This document shows, in pieces, positions 63,135 through 64,000 of a DNA stretch of 64,000 bases. A program made the position numbers and the translations under genes. The DNA is taken from positions 8,290,001-8,354,000 of the forward strand of contig NZ_CP064689.1 of assembly GCF_023100945.1 (NCBI RefSeq), read 5' to 3'. The stretch's first letter is position 1. Every line of letters starts with the position of its first letter. The notes under the pieces are model-generated. The model saw only the letters and a list, made by a program, of their open reading frames with translations, ran no database searches and had not been told where the DNA came from. This stretch comes from Bradyrhizobium sp. 200. GTDB taxonomy: Bacteria; Pseudomonadota; Alphaproteobacteria; Rhizobiales; Xanthobacteraceae.

Positions 63135-64000
63135 ATGACGCAGGTCGATCATACCCGTATGGCCAATGCGATTCGCGGGCTTGCCATGGATGCCGTCGAA
63201 AAGGCGAAATCCGGCCATCCCGGCTTGCCGATGGGCGCCGCCGACATCGCGACCGTGCTGTTTACACAGTTTCTTAAATTCGACGCGACGGCTCCGACCT
63301 GGCCGGACCGCGACCGTTTCGTGCTCTCGGCCGGACACGGCTCGATGCTGCTCTATGCCTTGTTGTACCTGACCGGCAACAAGGACATGACGCTCGACCA
63401 GATCAGGAATTTCCGCCAGCTCGGCTCCAGGACGCCGGGACACCCCGAGAACTTCGAGACCAGCGGCGTCGAGACCACCACCGGCCCGCTCGGCCAGGGC
63501 ATTGCCACCTCCGTCGGCATGGCGCTGGCGGAAAAGATGCTGGCCGCGGAATTCGGCAAGAAGGTGGTCGGGCATCACACTTACGTGCTCGCCTCCGACG
63601 GCGACCTGATGGAAGGCGTGTCGCAGGAAGCGATCGCGATGGCCGGGCACTGGAAGCTGAACAAGCTGATCGTGCTGTATGACGACAACGGCATCTCGAT
63701 CGACGGCCCGACCTCGATTGCCGATTCGGTCGACCAGGTGAAGCGATTCAAATCCGCGGGCTGGGCGGCCGAACTGATCGACGGCCAAGATCCGAAGGCG
63801 ATCGCAGCGGCGCTCACCCGCGCGCAAAAATCAAACAAGCCGTCGCTGATCGCCTGCAAGACCACCATCGGCTACGGCGCGCCGACGCGGGCCGGCACGG
63901 CGAAAGCCCACGGCGAGGCGCTCGGCGCCGACGAACTCAAAGGCGCCAAGGAAAAGCTCGGCATTTCGCTTGAGCCGTTCTCCGTGCCCGACGATGTCCT
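63135..64000 (+). CDS. tkt: Transketolase, N-terminal part (cut by window end)
   Basis: The frame stays open from the ATG at 63135 to the window end (288 codons). Transketolase swaps two-carbon units in the pentose phosphate pathway using thiamine diphosphate. Motifs are [55 protein letters not shown] and the ThDP motif [13 protein letters not shown] ([14 protein letters not shown]). No ribosome site stronger than AGGCGG is seen. Confidence 0.95.
   Translation, partial: MTQVDHTRMANAIRGLAMDAVEKAKSGHPGLPMGAADIATVLFTQFLKFDATAPTWPDRDRFVLSAGHGSMLLYALLYLTGNKDMTLDQIRNFRQLGSRTPGHPENFETSGVETTTGPLGQGIATSVGMALAEKMLAAEFGKKVVGHHTYVLASDGDLMEGVSQEAIAMAGHWKLNKLIVLYDDNGISIDGPTSIADSVDQVKRFKSAGWAAELIDGQDPKAIAAALTRAQKSNKPSLIACKTTIGYGAPTRAGTAKAHGEALGADELKGAKEKLGISLEPFSVPDDV

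Overview
The window comes from a high-GC alphaproteobacterium, most likely Bradyrhizobium or a close Nitrobacteraceae relative. This rests on the conserved blocks seen: prpDCB; a B12-riboswitch metE; tolQRAB/pal/cpoB/tilS/ftsH; yebC/ruvCAB/ybgC; DUF4164/zapA/6S RNA/formate-THF cyclo-ligase; and tkt. It also rests on many short palindromic repeats of types I associate with Bradyrhizobium. The species call is inference; no search was possible.

Layout. 0-5.5 kb: methylcitrate cycle genes prpD (partial), prpC and prpB, then a cobalamin riboswitch and metE. 5.7-9.3 kb: a small unknown gene, a branched-chain amino-acid-type binding protein and ftsH. 9.6-20.1 kb (all minus strand): tolQ, tolR, tolA, tolB, then a GGDEF-EAL protein and a FeeM-like N-acyl amino acid synthase, then pal, a dead hydrolase, cpoB and tilS. 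20.1-45.0 kb: a mixed-strand accessory region holding a frameshifted serine hydrolase, cysE, a TetR/DUF2852 pair, DGPF proteins, GSTs, an HxlR/reductase pair, a triple-PAS chemoreceptor, cobalamin assembly genes (cobS, cobT, CobC-like phosphatase), a CPA2 antiporter that looks inserted, an ECF42-type sigma factor with its DGPF partner, ghrA and TetR regulators. 45.1-51.7 kb (all minus strand): ybgC, an orphan antitoxin, a Tat-type phosphoesterase, ruvB, a stacked set of inserted genes, ruvA, ruvC and yebC. 51.9-55.2 kb: two soluble chemoreceptor-like proteins sharing an unnamed C-terminal domain. 55.1-59.5 kb: a shortened AraC regulator divergent from a three-gene molybdenum aldehyde oxidoreductase operon. 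59.6-64 kb: a YmdB-type phosphoesterase, formate-THF cyclo-ligase, a probable 6S RNA, a DUF559 gene inside long inverted repeats, zapA, DUF4164 and the start of tkt.

The most striking signal is between ruvA and ruvB. Three cargo genes (two small membrane proteins and a cytidine deaminase) are stacked there. They are separated by two scars in which the first ~20 codons of a ruvB copy are fused to the last ~11-20 codons of a ruvA copy. Four of the joints in this stack keep 4-base ATGA or GTGA stop/start overlaps, and one scar is still an intact 33-residue RuvB-RuvA chimeric ORF that overlaps both neighbours. This looks like repeated amplification or invasion of one operon joint with translational coupling preserved. 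The often-seen order yebC-ruvCAB-ybgC-tolQRAB-pal-cpoB-tilS-ftsH is kept in order and strand but is split by about 25 kb of accessory DNA between ybgC and tolQ, and by about 3.7 kb between tolB and pal.
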